This document shows positions 6,326 to 6,350 of a stretch of DNA of 6,350 bases, piece after piece; positions within the stretch are counted from its first letter, which is position 1, and each line of letters begins with the position of its first letter. The notes under the pieces are model-generated. The model was not told the origin of the DNA. It did no database searches and saw nothing but the letters and a program-made list of their open reading frames with translations. The DNA lies in assembly GCA_964446285.1 (NCBI GenBank), contig CAYUNT010000233.1, positions 1-6,350 of the forward strand, given 5' to 3'. A program made the position numbers and the translations under genes. Source of the stretch: CAYUNT01 sp964446285. Lineage in GTDB: Bacteria; Sumerlaeota; Sumerlaeia; SLMS01; CAYUNT01.

Positions 6326-6350
6326 ATTTGCTCTGAAGGAGCAAAAGAAT
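6296..6350. repeat. Terminal inverted repeat, right copy (REP/MITE-like)
   Basis: This is the inverted partner of 5-59, with 53 of 55 positions matching. The two dyads are AATTC (6311-6315) with GAATT (6324-6328), and TTTGCTC (6327-6333) with GAGCAAA (6339-6345). The repeat runs to the last base of the window, so its outer boundary cannot be seen; the left copy starts matching only at base 5. The stop codon of the possible small ORF at 6194 falls inside it. Confidence 0.85.

Noticed and set aside
5..6350. Composite transposon bounded by the inverted repeats
   Set aside because: No transposase, integrase or resolvase is encoded between the repeats, and no target duplication can be seen because the right repeat ends at the window edge.

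Overview
This GC-rich bacterial window carries four protein genes, all on the minus strand. Reading in the direction of transcription (right to left) they are: a 144-aa universal stress protein (5513-5947), a 739-aa sodium:alanine/amino-acid symporter with a large N-terminal extracytoplasmic addition (3260-5479), a GT-C type membrane glycosyltransferase (1430-3214), and a zinc-ribbon/proline-rich/RDD membrane protein (139-1314). The first three are spaced 33 and 45 bp apart and could form one transcript. The RDD gene follows after 115 bp and may have its own promoter.

The organism cannot be named from this sequence. A two-membrane bacterium fits the exported symporter domain and the GT-C enzyme. 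The symporter core resembles the version seen in PVC/Acidobacteria-like lineages. Short 9-bp GTCCCATAG-type tandem arrays are, as far as I recall, common in Verrucomicrobiota, Lentisphaerota and Hydrogenedentota genomes. This is a guess at lineage, not a result.

Layout: 1-138 holds one copy of a dispersed-looking hairpin repeat (5-59) and a four-unit 9-bp tandem array (62-97). 139-1314 is the RDD gene, 1315-1429 a short gap, 1430-3214 the glycosyltransferase, 3260-5479 the symporter and 5513-5947 the stress protein. 5948-6295 is a leader/intergenic region with a good Shine-Dalgarno site, a GC-rich hairpin, an exact TTGACA and a possible small plus-strand ORF. 6296-6350 is the inverted copy of the 5-59 repeat. 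Both window edges therefore lie in the same repeat in opposite orientation. This could be a contig broken at a repeat or a segment flanked by REP/MITE-like elements. No transposase lies between them.

The genes do not form a pathway I recognise. The most notable protein is the symporter, whose core is interrupted after its first conserved helix by about 180 residues that read as two tandem cupin-like beta domains lacking metal-binding histidines, preceded by a signal sequence and a Ser/Gln/Pro linker. With a stress protein directly upstream, a transporter regulated from both sides of the membrane is an attractive but untested idea. The most notable DNA feature is that the 9-bp repeat beside the left terminal repeat also occurs, in four units and in frame, inside the glycosyltransferase gene. 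I saw no rRNA, tRNA, CRISPR array or convincing intrinsic terminator.
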